A stretch of DNA of 64,000 bases, taken from Roridomyces roridus. Taxonomy: Eukaryota; Basidiomycota; Agaricomycetes; Agaricales; Mycenaceae. Numbering within the stretch: the stretch's first letter is position 1; the number at the start of each line of letters is the position of its first letter. The position numbers and the translations under genes are program-made. Location of the stretch: the NCBI GenBank assembly GCA_029378245.1, contig JARKIF010000077.1, positions 1 through 64,000 on the forward strand, read 5' to 3'. The notes below the pieces were generated by a model. It was not told the origin of the DNA and ran no database searches. It was given only the letters and a program-made list of their open reading frames with translations. Of this stretch, positions 31,682-42,475 are shown piece by piece.

Positions 31682-33231
31682 TATGGCAACGTTAACTGAT
31701 CTGCTCAAAAATAAACAGCGTGCAGCGATCTGCTGATCGTTCCGTGAATTGCCGGGTGATTCATCATCGGCAGGGCCTTCCCAAGACCCCGACCACCCCT
31801 CCTGCCATTAGCGCACAACACCCCTGGTCGTGAACCGCCTTGTGCGGTTAACGCGACACGGCTAATCCGGTGGGCGAGTTTGAGCATTGTACAAGGCCCG
31901 GGCCGGCCACTTCGTCCTATGCAGCTTCATGGGACCGAGGGCAGGGGAACTTGGGAGGTAAGGCCTGGTACTGCAATACTTGGGAGCTTCCCCAGCGTAC
32001 CTTGTGCCCGGAGTCATTCGTGCAGCCGATTTCCAGGCCACCCGTCTCCCCAGCGGTGACCGCCCCAACCCCGCAGCAACAATGAGGTCTCCACTGCCGT
32101 TCTCCGCCCAAAAGAGTCGTACGTGCTCCTCTGTTCCAGGCTCCCGAGATATTGACGCATTTCCAGCCCAAATCGTCCCTTGGTCGACGAATCTGCCACG
32201 TATGGCAACTACGGCGAATTCAACTCGCTTTCTCTTAGTCACCACCCCGAATCCAGCGACCGTGGAGCTCTTTGGTCTCTTCCGCGGGGACACAATCATT
32301 TTCTCCGGTACGTATCCTCATCTTCTTTCTTTTGAAATGTCCTAACAATCTTGTGCAGTGGGAAGAATTATCGGAAGCGGCGCGACACCGTCCTAATCTG
32401 TCTGCACGCAATTGAGGCCGAGGAGGGCCGCATCCAGGTCAACGTGGCCCGCAATAACCTGCGTGTCAAACTTGGCGACCTTGTTAGCGTGCCCGTGTCT
32501 CGACATCAAGGACCACAAACGTGTCCATATCCTGCTATTCGACGACTCCATGGGAGCGGCAGCCTTCTTTGTCCGCCTCAAGCTCTATTTCCTTGAAGGC
32601 ATGTCCATACTCCTCTGTTTTGAACCCTTCTGACTCTTTCCTCAGTGCCATTCGCAATGGCGACACCTTCCCTGTGCGCGGAGGCGTGCGGACAGTCGAG
32701 TTCAAAGTTATCGACACCAACCTGTCTGAATTCTGCATCGCGCAGGACACGGTCATGTCATCCACACTGGCAAGTCCCTGTCTTTTATCGCAGGCGTGTT
32801 TCTGACCCCAGCAACGTAGAGAGCGACCCCGTCAAGCGCGAAGACGAGGAGCCTGATCGACCTCGATGAGGACACAGTTGTACACGACTCGCCGAGGAGC
32901 CGCGCAATGGAAACAAAGTTTTCGTGACTTGAGGTTGTGCAATGAGCATCTGGCGCAGTTGTTGAGAATCTGTACAGGTGTTCGCGCTGGTGAATGCTGG
33001 AGTAGCACCGTCTTTGGAGTGAGAAAAAGCACGGCGCTTGTTAGGCCGCAGAATGTATTGAAATTCGTGCAGGACGCAATACAGGAGCAATGTACTACAG
33101 TGATGGCAGGTGGTCGGGGTCCCCGGTCCTGGGAAGGCCCTGCCGATGATGAATCACCCGGCAATTCACGGAACGATCAGCAGATCGCTGCACGCTGTTT
33201 ATTTTTGAGCAGATCAGTTAACGTTGCCATA
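31682..33231. mobile_element. 1.55-kb DNA transposon with >100-bp terminal inverted repeats
   Basis: The ends TATGGCAACGTTAACTG... and its inverse (33231 back) match without a visible change for just over 100 bp, then with small differences a little further. Direct 6-bp repeats GAACAA flank it (31676-31681 and 33232-33237), as expected of a target-site duplication. No transposase is encoded; the inside carries a host gene fragment (CDC48). The 6-bp duplication and TATGG ends recall the IS3EU superfamily as I remember it, but this is not certain. It sits 73 bp after the MAP1 stop codon. The near identity of the two ends implies recent activity. Confidence 0.8.
32218..32869 (+). pseudogene. Captured CDC48 N-terminal domain fragment inside the TIR element
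   Basis: Translation in pieces gives the CDC48/p97 N-domain in order: NPATVELFGLFRGDTIIFS, KRRDTVLICLHAIEAEEGRI, NNLRVKLGDLVSV, LDIKDHKRVHILLFDDSM, FFVRLKLYFLE, NGDTFPVRGGVRTVEFKVID, LSEFCIAQDTV, SDPVKREDEE. Intron-like gaps remain between pieces (about 32306-32358, 32599-32645, 32771-32818), so genomic DNA rather than cDNA was captured. Frames shift after LGDLVSV and a stop follows DEEPDRPR, before the first ATPase domain, so no working CDC48 can be made. Intact Cdc48 is the AAA ATPase that extracts ubiquitinated proteins; only its adaptor-binding domain is represented. Confidence 0.8.
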
Positions 33232-33282
33232 GAACAAGCATTGATCCGGCTCAGCCCCTAAACTCCTTAGACTTGAACAACC

Positions 33283-34150
33283 ATGAGCTCCCTGGTACCT
33301 TACTCAGCAGATGAAATCTCGACTTCTAACCTTGTGGCATGTTCGAATGTCCATCTCGGTTATCTAACTGACCCATTTTACTCAGAACAAGGGCGATTTG
33401 GCACGGGCAGGAGATACCTGGACGCATAGTATGCGCTTCATGGCACATGCCCTCCAAAAAATATGCGCCCCGCTAATGCATAAACCGGGAATCCATCCCG
33501 AAACTCCCGTCAGGGCATCGCTGCAACAAATTGCGGCTGAGCTTGTGCGCTTGGCAGATGCCGCGGAACAGCTGTTCGCGTACGTCTTCGACCTCTACCG
33601 AGCGAGTCTGTCACCCCCGGTATCCGTTTCCCTGGGTACCGAGGCTTTGGAGCTCATTGACTCCTGTATCGCCATTATTCAAAATTCAGCCCGAGTGGTT
33701 CACTCGGCTTGTCGAGACAACGCGTTGCCTTGTGCATTATTCAGTCCCTGGAACCCCCTTCCAATGATATCACAGTACTTTGACCCAGTCCCGCCGCCTG
33801 TCGCTTTGTGGAAAGAATTGGCCCGTTTCCAGGACGTCTGCGCCGCTTTAGACCGGCTCCTGCCCGCCATTCTTACGATTCGCTCCTTTGTTCAGCAAGC
33901 AGTCGACGAACGGGACGCCCGCTTCGGCGCAAACAGGGCATTGATGAAGGCTTTTTTCATGGGAGCGCCAGGAACAGTGGAATCAGCGTGTATCGGTCTG
34001 AGTATGGATGCACATTTCTTGTGGTGTTATTCGTGCGTCCCTGTGTCTGTAACGAGTCCAGTGATAAATACTATTTGTTGCAGAAAAATTCCTGGCGTCC
34101 AGAGAGAGTCACTGCACGATGACAAAGACCCGCGCAGACTTTACCCTTAG
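33283..34150 (+). CDS. Unrecognised family protein (EISTSNLV family), copy 1, 255 aa
   Basis: Exons 33283-33336, 33386-34032 and 34084-34150; closes in frame. N-terminal exon MSSLVPYSADEISTSNLV; main exon with GIHPETPVRASLQQIAAELVRLADAAEQLFAYVFDLYRASLSPPV, LGTEALELIDSCIAIIQNSARVVHSACRDNALP, ALFSPWNPLP, VALWKELARFQDVCAALDRLLPA; short basic last exon (VQRESLHDDKDPRRLYP). It appears all-helical and cytosolic, with one hydrophobic patch before the last intron. I do not recognise the family. Intron 1 begins GCATGT; the paralogue at 62279 has GTATGT at the same place, and the frame needs splicing, so it is a GC-AG intron. Other copies: 41145, 48307, 62279, relic 63295. Confidence 0.7.
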
Positions 34151-34374
34151 GAAAATACACATTGACCCGTGATGAATAAAGTCAGTTGAAAATGGTCGCA
34201 ATGCTTCGTGAGCGAAATCGTCCAGCGTACTCAAACTGGTCGAAGGCAATGGGCACCATGGTTGTAACCCGATTCATATGGGCATTGGTCCAAGCCGCTT
34301 AAAGAGCTGTAATACTGCTTGTCAATGGAGGGGGGCCCTATGTCACCTTCCCATTGCTGCGGTGGCTGCCCATG
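34151..34374. other. Short intergenic stretch
   Basis: No gene, repeat or signal recognised. Confidence 0.3.
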
Positions 34375-35243
34375 GTTTTAGCGAGACGCGACAAAGGTAG
34401 ACGACCATTGTTGCGCTGCACCGGACAAAAAAAAAATTGTTCTCCTGTGTATGCACCACCGCAGGCTAGTGTTCACCACGGGTTACCGTTTGGCAACCCG
34501 GTCCGGGTCGTGGGTACGGCTCGGGCCGTTGTTGAACAACCCGTGGTCAGATTCAAGCCATCAATTCGCGCTGGAACTTGATGGAGAGGTGACTGTGCAG
34601 TGTTTTGAGGGCATAAGACCTTGCTGACCGCTTATAAAAGAGCGCTCCGGAGTGTTTTCCGGGTACCAGCGTCACAGAATATGCCCCAAAACCCAAGGGG
34701 CACGCAGATCAGAAATGTCAGACATTGGGTATCGTGAGAGAGTTTTGACATCCCAAAAAGGAAGTCCAGTGATGCCAATGTTTTTTGTGCATAACAAGAC
34801 ATTCTGAGCAACTTTCGAAAAAGGTTTTCGAGGTCAGACACCCTCCCTACGTAATGATTTGATCGGATCACGTCAATTTTGGCGGGAACGATCAGTCGCA
34901 TCAGTGTTGACCCGAAACTCTCTCACGACAACCCGATGTTGACAGCTCCTGATCTGCGTGCCTCTTGCCAAAACCCGTCAAATTACGGGTTGAGTCACGA
35001 CCCGTACCCGGTGGCACGGGTCGGGCTCGACGCGGGTACGGGTGCGGGTCGTCGTCTGACTACCCGCGGGTGACTCGTGATGAACACTACCGCAGGCTCG
35101 GAATCCTCCCAGCTAGCACCGCCGCCAACCAGCACTGAACGTTGAACATGAAGGTTTTCATTGTCTTAGATTGATACAGGTGGTGTATACTTGGCATGAA
35201 AATGTTGTGAAAATGTGTCCTTTACTACTGCAATGTGTGTTGG
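34375..35243 (+). repeat. Dispersed repeat, copy 1 (split by a MITE)
   Basis: Two parts (34375-34466 and 35090-35243) match 43955-44187 in order, sharing for example ATTGTTGCGCT, TTCTCCTGTGTATGCACCACCG, CAGCACTGAACGTTGAACA and AAAATGTGTCCTTTACTACT. The match ends at TGTGTTGGAT in both. The hAT-type MITE is inserted in this copy only, so the repeat is older than the MITE insertion. No coding capacity. Confidence 0.65.
34467..35089. mobile_element. 623-bp non-autonomous hAT-type MITE
   Basis: Ends TAGTGTTCACCACGGGT... and ...ACTCGTGATGAACACTA form imperfect terminal inverted repeats. It is flanked by perfect 8-bp direct repeats CCGCAGGC (34459-34466 and 35090-35097), the target-site length of hAT elements; the uninterrupted target can be seen in the related repeat near 44035. 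The ends and interior are rich in ACGGGT/ACCCGT words, probable subterminal transposase-binding repeats. No protein is encoded. Its termini share only the TAGTGTT start with the autonomous hAT at 35525. Confidence 0.8.
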
Positions 35244-35524
35244 ATCGTACCTCTCGCGAGTGTCTCGACAAGGCGATCGCGCTCTGCAAACCTGGGGCAC
35301 TCATCCGCGATTTGGGGAAGACCATGTGCGCTAGCTCTTCCAATTGACTTGATCAATACTCACCGTCCCTTGCGCAGCGAACCCATCGCTCGAGCCAATG
35401 GGCGCTCAGCTGTACGGAGTTACACCGGACACGGCATCAACACCAGTTTCCACAGCCGCCCGCCATCAGGATGAGGAAACGATCTTGTACGTGTTTTCGC
35501 GGTCCAGCCGCTCTGGTTCTGAAC
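35244..35524 (+). pseudogene. Duplicated MAP1 fragment (5' part, interrupted by hAT)
   Basis: Bases 35247-35466 are nearly identical to MAP1 30964-31181 (the end of exon 8, the intron and most of exon 9). They then jump to the end of MAP1 exon 12 and its intron (31487-31540), so the copy has an internal deletion. The fragment continues after the hAT element at 40752 (GACGCGTCGCTAGGATAACGG resembles the end of that intron and exon 13). It begins abruptly at the end of the dispersed repeat. It retains intron sequence, so it came from DNA. No function is expected. Confidence 0.8.
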
Positions 35525-38500
35525 TAGTGTTGCCGTAGCTCGGCTCAGCTTGGCGAGCCGAACGAGCCGAGCCAATTTAAGCTGAGCTGAGCTGAGCCAA
35601 TTTAATGCGGCTCTAAGTGGCTCAGCTCACGCTCAAGCCGGCTTGAGCTCGGCTTAGCTGCGGCTTGGCTGTGTTTTTCCGATCTCTGCTGTTGCCCTCT
35701 CCCACCGGCCTCCTCATTCCTCAATGGACCCCCGCATTCTCGCACCTCAAGGGACTCGATATTCGCATTGAATTGGGCCTTCTCGACCAGGGCGTCGTCT
35801 CCAGGTACAATATGAAAGCCTATTCGACACACTCTCGTACTGCTCCTGCTCTCTTCCTCGTTCTGCGCCACCCCAATGCCAGCCTCGAAAACAATCAACC
35901 CCCCCGCCGATAAAGGTCACTTGCACATACATTCAACCCAATCGCTCGAATCCATTGACACAGAATCTAGACCCTGCACCATCAAAGAACAGCGAGACAG
36001 CATCTGATTCAGCAGTCGACCCGGCTGCAACTTGCGAGCGCGTTCCTGGCTTCATTACATCCTTCACTGACCACCGGGGACAGCACATGGGCAAAATCTC
36101 GACAAAACGGCGGCCCACTCACGTGTATTAGGCGGTACTCCGACCTCCGAGTCGCAGGTGCGTTTAGTCTGCAATTGAAAGACCTGATCCTTACTGACAA
36201 ATGCAATAGCCCGGCTTGCTTTCTGATAATGCTTCTAACAACGATGCCCTTTCGTCCCTTCTTCATCAAAAATTCCGATTGCAACGAGGGACTCGGTCGT
36301 GATGCAGCGACACGGGTCGACCGGGTCCAATATGTAGATCCCTGTCACTACCGCACACCAATCTTATATCGACTCTCGCTCCCACTTTGTGTCCTGCTCG
36401 TTCTCCCTTCAAGTTATCTAGGACCGTCGTCTGGAATCCGTATTATTCGGGTCTGAGTATTTCTCGTTACCTTCAGTCTTTTTGCAAGGATTCGCAGGGA
36501 CTCTCGACAAACTGCCAGGTACGCTTTTCCATCCCCTTGGCTACCTATTGAGACATACTTTTTCATTTCAGATTGGGACCTTGCGCCCTGCGGCGCTCGG
36601 CTCTGCAAAAATGATAAGTATTGAGACCGTGCCCACTATTTCGAGCCCCCAGCATCCTCAATGCGTACGGTTCGTCAAAAAAAGAATGCTACTCCCGCCA
36701 ATGGTATTTTTCGTTTGCTCTTTTTTGATTTTTTTGTGATCTAACATGGACCTAGCACCCCCGGAAACTCCAAAGACTCCGGGGCGTACTAGTGAGCGTG
36801 CACGGCGAGCTCCTGCTCGAGCAGACAAAACCCCGCCTTCGCCTCCCACTCCACCTCCCAAGCAGCCGAGAAGACGGCGTCAGCCTGATCCACTCAGCGA
36901 GCCTGGTCCTCAAGAAGCCCCAGCTGCGGCACAGGATCCACCCGCACTCGCTCCTGCTCCTGACTCCGACCTGGTTGTCGCAGATGGTGTGTATCTATGC
37001 CCTTGGGTTTGTTCTATGCTGAAGATTGTATTTAGGTCGTCCCCATGACGTCTTCGATGACGACAACGACACGAACACTGCAGATGGAGCAGCAGGTCGT
37101 CCGCATGTCCGCTTTGCCCGCGACGACGACGAAGAATACATCAACATCCCCGAGTCTCCGTCTTCTCCTACTAGCCGCTCGTCGACTCCCGTCGCCACCC
37201 CATCTCAGCACCGTTCACGTAGAGGATTGCCACCTCGTGCTGGTCCTCATCATACACCATCCCCGTCGCGCCCCAAAAAGAAGAAATACGATAGAGCGGC
37301 GGATGCGCGGGAGTTTTTCGATCCCAAGGATCCTAAAGCCACGGGTAAATGGGAATGCAAATTCTGCCGGTGCGAGTTTTCCGTACTATGTGTTCATCCA
37401 AATATCTCATGCAGCGCTTAGGGCCTACCATCGAGCCGATCCAGACGCAGGGACGACCAAGTTCTCCAGCATCACCAGCACCGGCATTCTGCGCCGCCAT
37501 TTGTACGAACACCACCTCGCCGAATGGGTTGACAACTGCGACAAGAGGGGAATCCCCATCCAAGGCAAGGACGCCAATGAACGCGCTAACGAGTATCGCG
37601 CAAGCAAAGGCTCTCGACCCAACAACGTGTCTTCTTCGGAGCCGGGTAAGGCCAGGCCTCAATTCTCAAAAGAGGGGTTCGTCGGCGCCATTGTCGAGTG
37701 GATCGTTGCGGACGATCAGGTTGGTCTGATTCTTCTTCTCGCATCACCGCCTTGAACTGTCCGCAGTCAATCAACGTCGTCGAAAATCAACACCTCCGCA
37801 ACATTTTCCTGATGCTGCGTTCCGAGCTCAACGACTCGGACATTCCCCATAGGACCAAGATACGCAAACGTGTCATCGAAGTCTGGGATGAGCACGTCAC
37901 TCGTCTCGAGTCTGAGATGGAGGTAAGGACTTCCATCTTGTGTGTGAGTTGCGCGCTGACAATGAAGTAGAATGCCATCGGCAAAATATCGACAACGATG
38001 GATCTCTGGTCGGATAAAAAGAAGACCCCGTTCATGGCACTCACCGCTCATTGGCTCGAATCCAAACTCGTTGATACACCTGCTGGTCCTCAGTACAAAC
38101 TGAAGCTTCGGACGGACTTGATCGGATTTCTACGCGAACCGGGCCATCATGACGGGGAGTATCTAGCCACTGCCTTCCTCCACATCTTGGATCGGATCGG
38201 AATATCGTCCAAGGTGCGTTCCACAATTGCCGAATGAAGTGTTTTCTGATCCTTCTCTTAGTTGGGATGGGTCACCCTGGACAATGCATCGAATAATGAT
38301 ACATTCATGACTTGTCTTGAGAGTGAACTGTTGAGACGCAAGATTCCGTTCAATAAGGTCGAACGGCGTATTCGGTACGTTTAGTATTTGGTAATTCACT
38401 GGCTTGGCCTTGATATCTTCTTAGCTGCTTTCCGCACATCGTCAATCTTGCGTGTAAAGCCGTATTGAGTGCAATCACCGATATGGAGTTTGCTGCATCA

Positions 38501-40751
38501 GGTGCTGCGGATTTCGTTCCAGGTCCCGCCGATGAGCCGCGCACGGTCATGGACGCCATCGCTCGTGACCCTATTGCCACCATCCGGACGACTGTTCGCG
38601 TGGTGAGCCATTCTGTGTTCTCTCCTCGCCATCGACACTTTTGACGTCTCCCTCCACAGATCCGCGCATCTTCTCTTCGCCGCCAATATTTCTCCGAGGT
38701 CCTCAAGGCGTTGCAGAAGAAGGATCTTCAGCTGCTGAGGGACGTTGATACACGCTGGTCATCGACCCTCCTCATGGTCGACCGCGCAACACTTCTCCGT
38801 GAGGTACTAGTTCTTTCATTTCCTGAATCTATTCTCAAGTTTTATAGGCTATCGACAAGTTCCTCTCTGACCCCCAATTCCATGACCTCCGAAAATACAA
38901 GCTGAGCCCAGTCGAATGGGAGGCGTTGGAAGCTTTCAAACGCATACTGGCGGTACGTCTCTATTTAATTCTTGTCTTGTCTACTCATCAAGCGATCGCC
39001 GGCCAGGTGCCTCATGCCTTCCAACAGAAGCTCTCGGGAGAGAAGGCACCCACCCTTGGACTCGCTCTCCCGGCGTTCGAGGCCATGATCTCTAGGTGGA
39101 AAAAACAACAGAGCGACCATCCGGAGACCGCATACGTCGTGCAACGCGGTATCGACAAACTGGAAGTGTATCAGGAACGGATCGAGGACGTGCCGGCATA
39201 TAGCTTGTCCATGCGTGCGTGTCATTGCCCTTCGTTTCGCGCTGTCACTGATTTGTTTTCAGTCATCAACCCGGCCGTCAAATTACGCTGGTACGAGCAG
39301 CATCAGTCCCACCGTGTTCGGTGGGCCAAAGACTTATTCATACGCGAGGTGTGTCCAGTCAACGAGGCGTTCTCGAAGAATTATCAGTGTTTTTCCTTCA
39401 GCTCAAGAAATACCGAAACGAACGGACCAACACCCCAGTTCGGGCACCACAGTCCAATTGGGCGGACGAAGTTCTTGGCCTGGACTCGCCAATTCACCCA
39501 ACACACGGCCAAAGCTTGGAGCAGGAGATGAATGGGTACTTCCGGGAACCATTGTATTCCTTTGGGTCTGTACGCTATTGGACTGTTCGTGCCCGAATCA
39601 TTCTTCCTCTGCTTGACAACTTAACCAGTTTCCAGGAGAACCAACTGCGATACCCCACCATATTCAAGCTTGCCGTGGACATACTGCCCATCCAGGGCTC
39701 GGCTGTCCCGTGTGAGCGTGTTTTCTCCTCTGGCGCCGAGACCGACACAGTCAGGCGCAGTCGTATTGCGCCTGATCTGATGGAGGCACTGCAGATGCTC
39801 AAGTTTTCGATCAAGCAGGGTCGCGGGCTTGATTTCACGGCGGGGACTTCGAGGGACGACGAACTCGCGTGGTTGGAGGCAGAGGCAGACGCTCGTCAAG
39901 CAGTGCCAGAAGATTCGACGGGTTACAGTACTTACATTAAGGACTTGCTCGAGGTAGTCTACGATTCTGAATAGTCAATGTCTTGCACCATACGCGTATT
40001 AAAGACAAGAAGAAAGTATATTGTCATTGAGCTGCATACTACATACATGTAACGACGATCTCGTCATCCCATATACGTATTCCGCCGAATACTGGAGCGT
40101 GGTTCATAAAAAACGAGCTACAGTGCATCGAGACACCGTCATGCATGCGCCCTGCGGCCGTGTGTGGCAGGGACATCAAGACGATGGAGCCACAGCCCAC
40201 CGCCCGAATGTGTATGCACGCCATGCATCAGAGAGCAGGCGACGACCAGGAGATGGTGGTCGCATTATCGGGCCTGTGCTGCGAGTAGTTATACGGTGTA
40301 GCGGCCTAGCGGACAAAGGACTCGTTAGTAGACATAAAGGTGCAGAGCAGCCTGACGCACGATTGCCTCCGTGGGAGCCACAAACTCTCTCGATGGGACA
40401 CCAGAGCCTTCAAGTCGAGGGGAGGTTCCCATGGGCCTATTGCAAGTACTGGTATTGCGGTAGTCGGTCAGAGAGGTCGAATGTGGCCGGATACGGTCGT
40501 GACGTGGCACACAGGCCCCAGAGCGTTCTGGACGCTGATGTCGAGGTACCAGGACGCAGTAGTGAGGTGGGAAGGAGCCATAGAACGTGTGTTGAGCAGA
40601 ATTGCTGCTGAGCCATGGCTCGAGCCGGCTTTGAGCTGAAGCCGCTTGAGCCAGCCATCAAAAAACGGCTTGGCTCGGCTTAGGCACTGATGGCTCCGAA
40701 GCCATCGGGAGCGGAGCCGGAGCCAACCGGAGCCGAGCCGCGGCAACACTA
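35525..40751 (+). mobile_element. 5.2-kb hAT transposon, apparently autonomous
   Basis: Terminal inverted repeats TAGTGTTGCCGTAGCTCGGC and TAGTGTTGCCGCGGCTCGGC (right end inverted), flanked by perfect 8-bp target duplications TTCTGAAC at 35517-35524 and 40752-40759. Subterminal regions (35540-35680 and 40590-40745) are full of GAGCCGAGC/AGCTGAGC words. It encodes a BED-finger hAT transposase. The element is inserted in a MAP1 pseudogene fragment, so it hit non-essential DNA. Intact ends, perfect duplication and an apparently open transposase suggest it could still move. Confidence 0.9.
36746..39974 (+). CDS. hAT-family transposase with BED zinc finger
   Basis: Multi-exon gene; exons I could fix are 36746-36986, 37036-37369, 37422-37719, 37767-37922 and 37971-38213, with several more to the stop at 39974. 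N-terminal Pro-rich region, then a BED-type finger (CKFC...TGILRRHLYEHH), then the RNase H-like core: TTMDLWSDKKKTPFMALTAHW, GWVTLDNASNNDTF (acidic residue of the active site), CFPHIVNLACK (C-x2-H motif), DVDTRWSSTLLM, and the C-terminal hAT dimerisation region LRYPTIFKLAVDILPIQGSAVPCERVFSSG. It would cut and paste its own element and perhaps MITEs with matching ends. No internal stop was met in the exons checked; later exons (38700-39600) were only followed roughly. Confidence 0.85.
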
Positions 40752-40790
40752 TTCTGAACGACGCGTCGCTAGGATAACGGCGACTGGTTT
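40752..40790 (+). pseudogene. Duplicated MAP1 fragment (3' part, after hAT)
   Basis: Continuation of the fragment that stops at 35524; resembles the last MAP1 intron and the beginning of exon 13 in degraded form, up to about GGCGACTGG. Confidence 0.5.
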
Positions 40791-40848
40791 TGAGGTCTTA
40801 CTTGCAGGTTTTGAGGTCTTACTGGCAGGTTTTGAGGTCTTACTGGCA
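40786..40848 (+). repeat. Three tandem 21-bp units
   Basis: GGTTTTGAGGTCTTACTGGCA is repeated three times (40786-40806, 40807-40827, 40828-40848) with one T/G difference in the first. A minisatellite at the edge of the MAP1 relic. Confidence 0.85.
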
Positions 40849-41144
40849 CTGCCCCCGGTGCTCTAGAACCGTCTTACAGATCGTGAGCTCAGGAATGCAG
40901 TTATGGTTCGTCAACATCTCGAGGCATACAGACCGAGGAAATCTGAATGGTTTGCACTTCTTCTGACGGAGTGGATAGCCATAAGCACAAGCACGGGGAT
41001 TCGGCCATCTACTTATTACATAGGTCCCAAGATCATACCATGTGCCCTGATGTGGATCAGAATAGTTGACTCCCATGTGAATTTGATTACGAATCTGATT
41101 GAGGCCTGCACCAAGTCGAAACCCCGCTCCTGAACCGAACCGCC

Positions 41145-42038
41145 ATGAGTCCCCTGATAAGGAATGAGGTATCCGATTCAGCAGAGGAAATCTCAACTTC
41201 TAACCTCGTGGCATGTCCAACTGTCCTCCCGTGTATCTCACTGACCTATTTTCCCCAGGGTGAGGAGGATTTGGTAGGGGCAGCGGTGACCATGACGCAC
41301 AGTATGTGCTCCATGGTACATACCCTCCAAGAAACATGCTACCCCCTAATGGGTATGCCGGGCATTCATCCCGAAGCTCCCGTCAGAGCATCACTGAACA
41401 AAATTGCGGCTGAGCTCGTACGGTTGGCAGATGCCGCGGAACAACTGGTCGTGTACGTCTTCGACTTGTACCGAGCCAGCCTTGAACCTCCGGTGCCCAT
41501 CTCTCTGGGTACCGAGGCTTTGGCGCTCATGGACTCCTGCCTCGCCATTATCCAAAATTCAGCCCGAGTCGTTCATTCGGCTTGTCGAGGCAATGCGCTG
41601 CCTGGTGCATTGTATAGCGCCTGCAATCCCTTTCCAATTTTATTACAGTACTATGACCCTGTCCCGCCGACTGTCGCTTTGTGGAAAGAACTGGCCCGTT
41701 TCCAGGACGTGTGCGCGGCTCTTGACCGTCTCCTGCCCGCCATTCTCGCAGTTCGCACCGTTGTTCAGCAGGCAGTTGACGAACGGGACGCGCGCTTCGA
41801 CGAAAATCGAGCGTTGACGAAAACCTTTTTCAAGGAGGCGCGAGGAACAGTGGATTCAGCATGTATCCATCTCAGCGTAGATGCACGTCGATTGTGGTGT
41901 TTTTCGTGCGTCTCTGTTCCTTTCAAAAATTCAATGATGAACTGTTGTTTTTTCAGTAAAATTTCTGGTGTCCAGAGAGAGTCACTGCACGAGGATAAAC
42001 ACCCACGCAGACTCTGCATTCCTCAAAAACATCCGTAG
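41145..42038 (+). CDS. Unrecognised family protein (EISTSNLV family), copy 2, 264 aa
   Basis: Exons 41145-41210, 41259-41905 and 41957-42038; closes in frame with the same exon phases and the same 647-nt middle exon as copy 1. N-terminus MSPLIRNEVSDSAEEISTSNLV, then GEEDLVGAAVTMTHSM, GIHPEAPVRASLNKIAAELVRLADAAEQL, SLGTEALALMDSCLAIIQNSARVVHSACRGNALPG, WKELARFQDVCAALDRLLPA, and the basic tail VQRESLHEDKHPRRLC. Intron 1 starts GCATGT as in copy 1; since it is 48 nt long the frame is open even if retained. Function unknown; no catalytic motif seen. Confidence 0.7.
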   Translation: MSPLIRNEVSDSAEEISTSNLVACPTVLPCISLTYFPQGEEDLVGAAVTMTHSMCSMVHTLQETCYPLMGMPGIHPEAPVRASLNKIAAELVRLADAAEQLVVYVFDLYRASLEPPVPISLGTEALALMDSCLAIIQNSARVVHSACRGNALPGALYSACNPFPILLQYYDPVPPTVALWKELARFQDVCAALDRLLPAILAVRTVVQQAVDERDARFDENRALTKTFFKEARGTVDSACIHLSVDARRLWCFSCVSVPFKNSMMNCCFFSKISGVQRESLHEDKHPRRLCIPQKHP

Positions 42039-42130
42039 ATATCTTGTACAATTTGCGAGGTTCAATCATGACCGGCTCATGGAGGACTCTTGAAGCTGCT
42101 ATCATTTGTGTGTGTCTATTTTACTCAATC

Positions 42131-42473
42131 CATCAGACTTTTGACATGAAACTTGTGAGCTTGTACAAGCTCATTCAAGCTCACAAGCTTCTGCCAAATC
42201 GCCGCAAGCTCACAAGCTCACAAGCCAGGTCCCGAAATCCACAAGGTCTGCCGTTCGACTCCTGGAAAGTGCAAATTTTTATTTATTCTTGGCCGCTCCT
42301 GCATTTACCTTTGTGCTCAGTGGATTCAAGGGCTGTCCTGCTGTTTACAGAATTATTTCTGAGCTGAAATTTGGTTTTTTCAGATGCATTGTTCATTGGA
42401 ATCGAGCTTGCCAGCTTGTGCAGCAAGCTGCCAAGTCCCACAAGTCCACAAGATGATTGTCAAAACACTGATG
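42131..42473. mobile_element. Candidate MITE-like repeat with 18-bp palindrome
   Basis: Begins CATCAGACTTTTGACA and ends with the inverse of CATCAGTGTTTTGACA. Inside are many AAGCTCACAAGC words and the perfect palindrome TGAGCTTGTACAAGCTCA (42156-42173). The terminal pattern matches 12176-12530. No target-site duplication is seen. It ends 3 bp before the start codon of the next gene. Confidence 0.4.
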
Positions 42474-42475
42474 TC

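Noticed and set aside
31862..32299. Minus-strand open frame inside the TIR element as a transposase
   Set aside because: No DDE-like or zinc-binding motif; the plus strand shows CDC48 sequence over part of the same bases.
37369..37422. GC-AG intron in the hAT transposase (CGGT|GCGAGT)
   Set aside because: A GT donor one base earlier with the acceptor at CGCTTAG keeps the frame and the BED finger, so no GC donor is needed.
41945..42030. CRISPR-like or other short spaced repeats
   Set aside because: No regularly spaced direct repeats here or elsewhere; the genome is eukaryotic.
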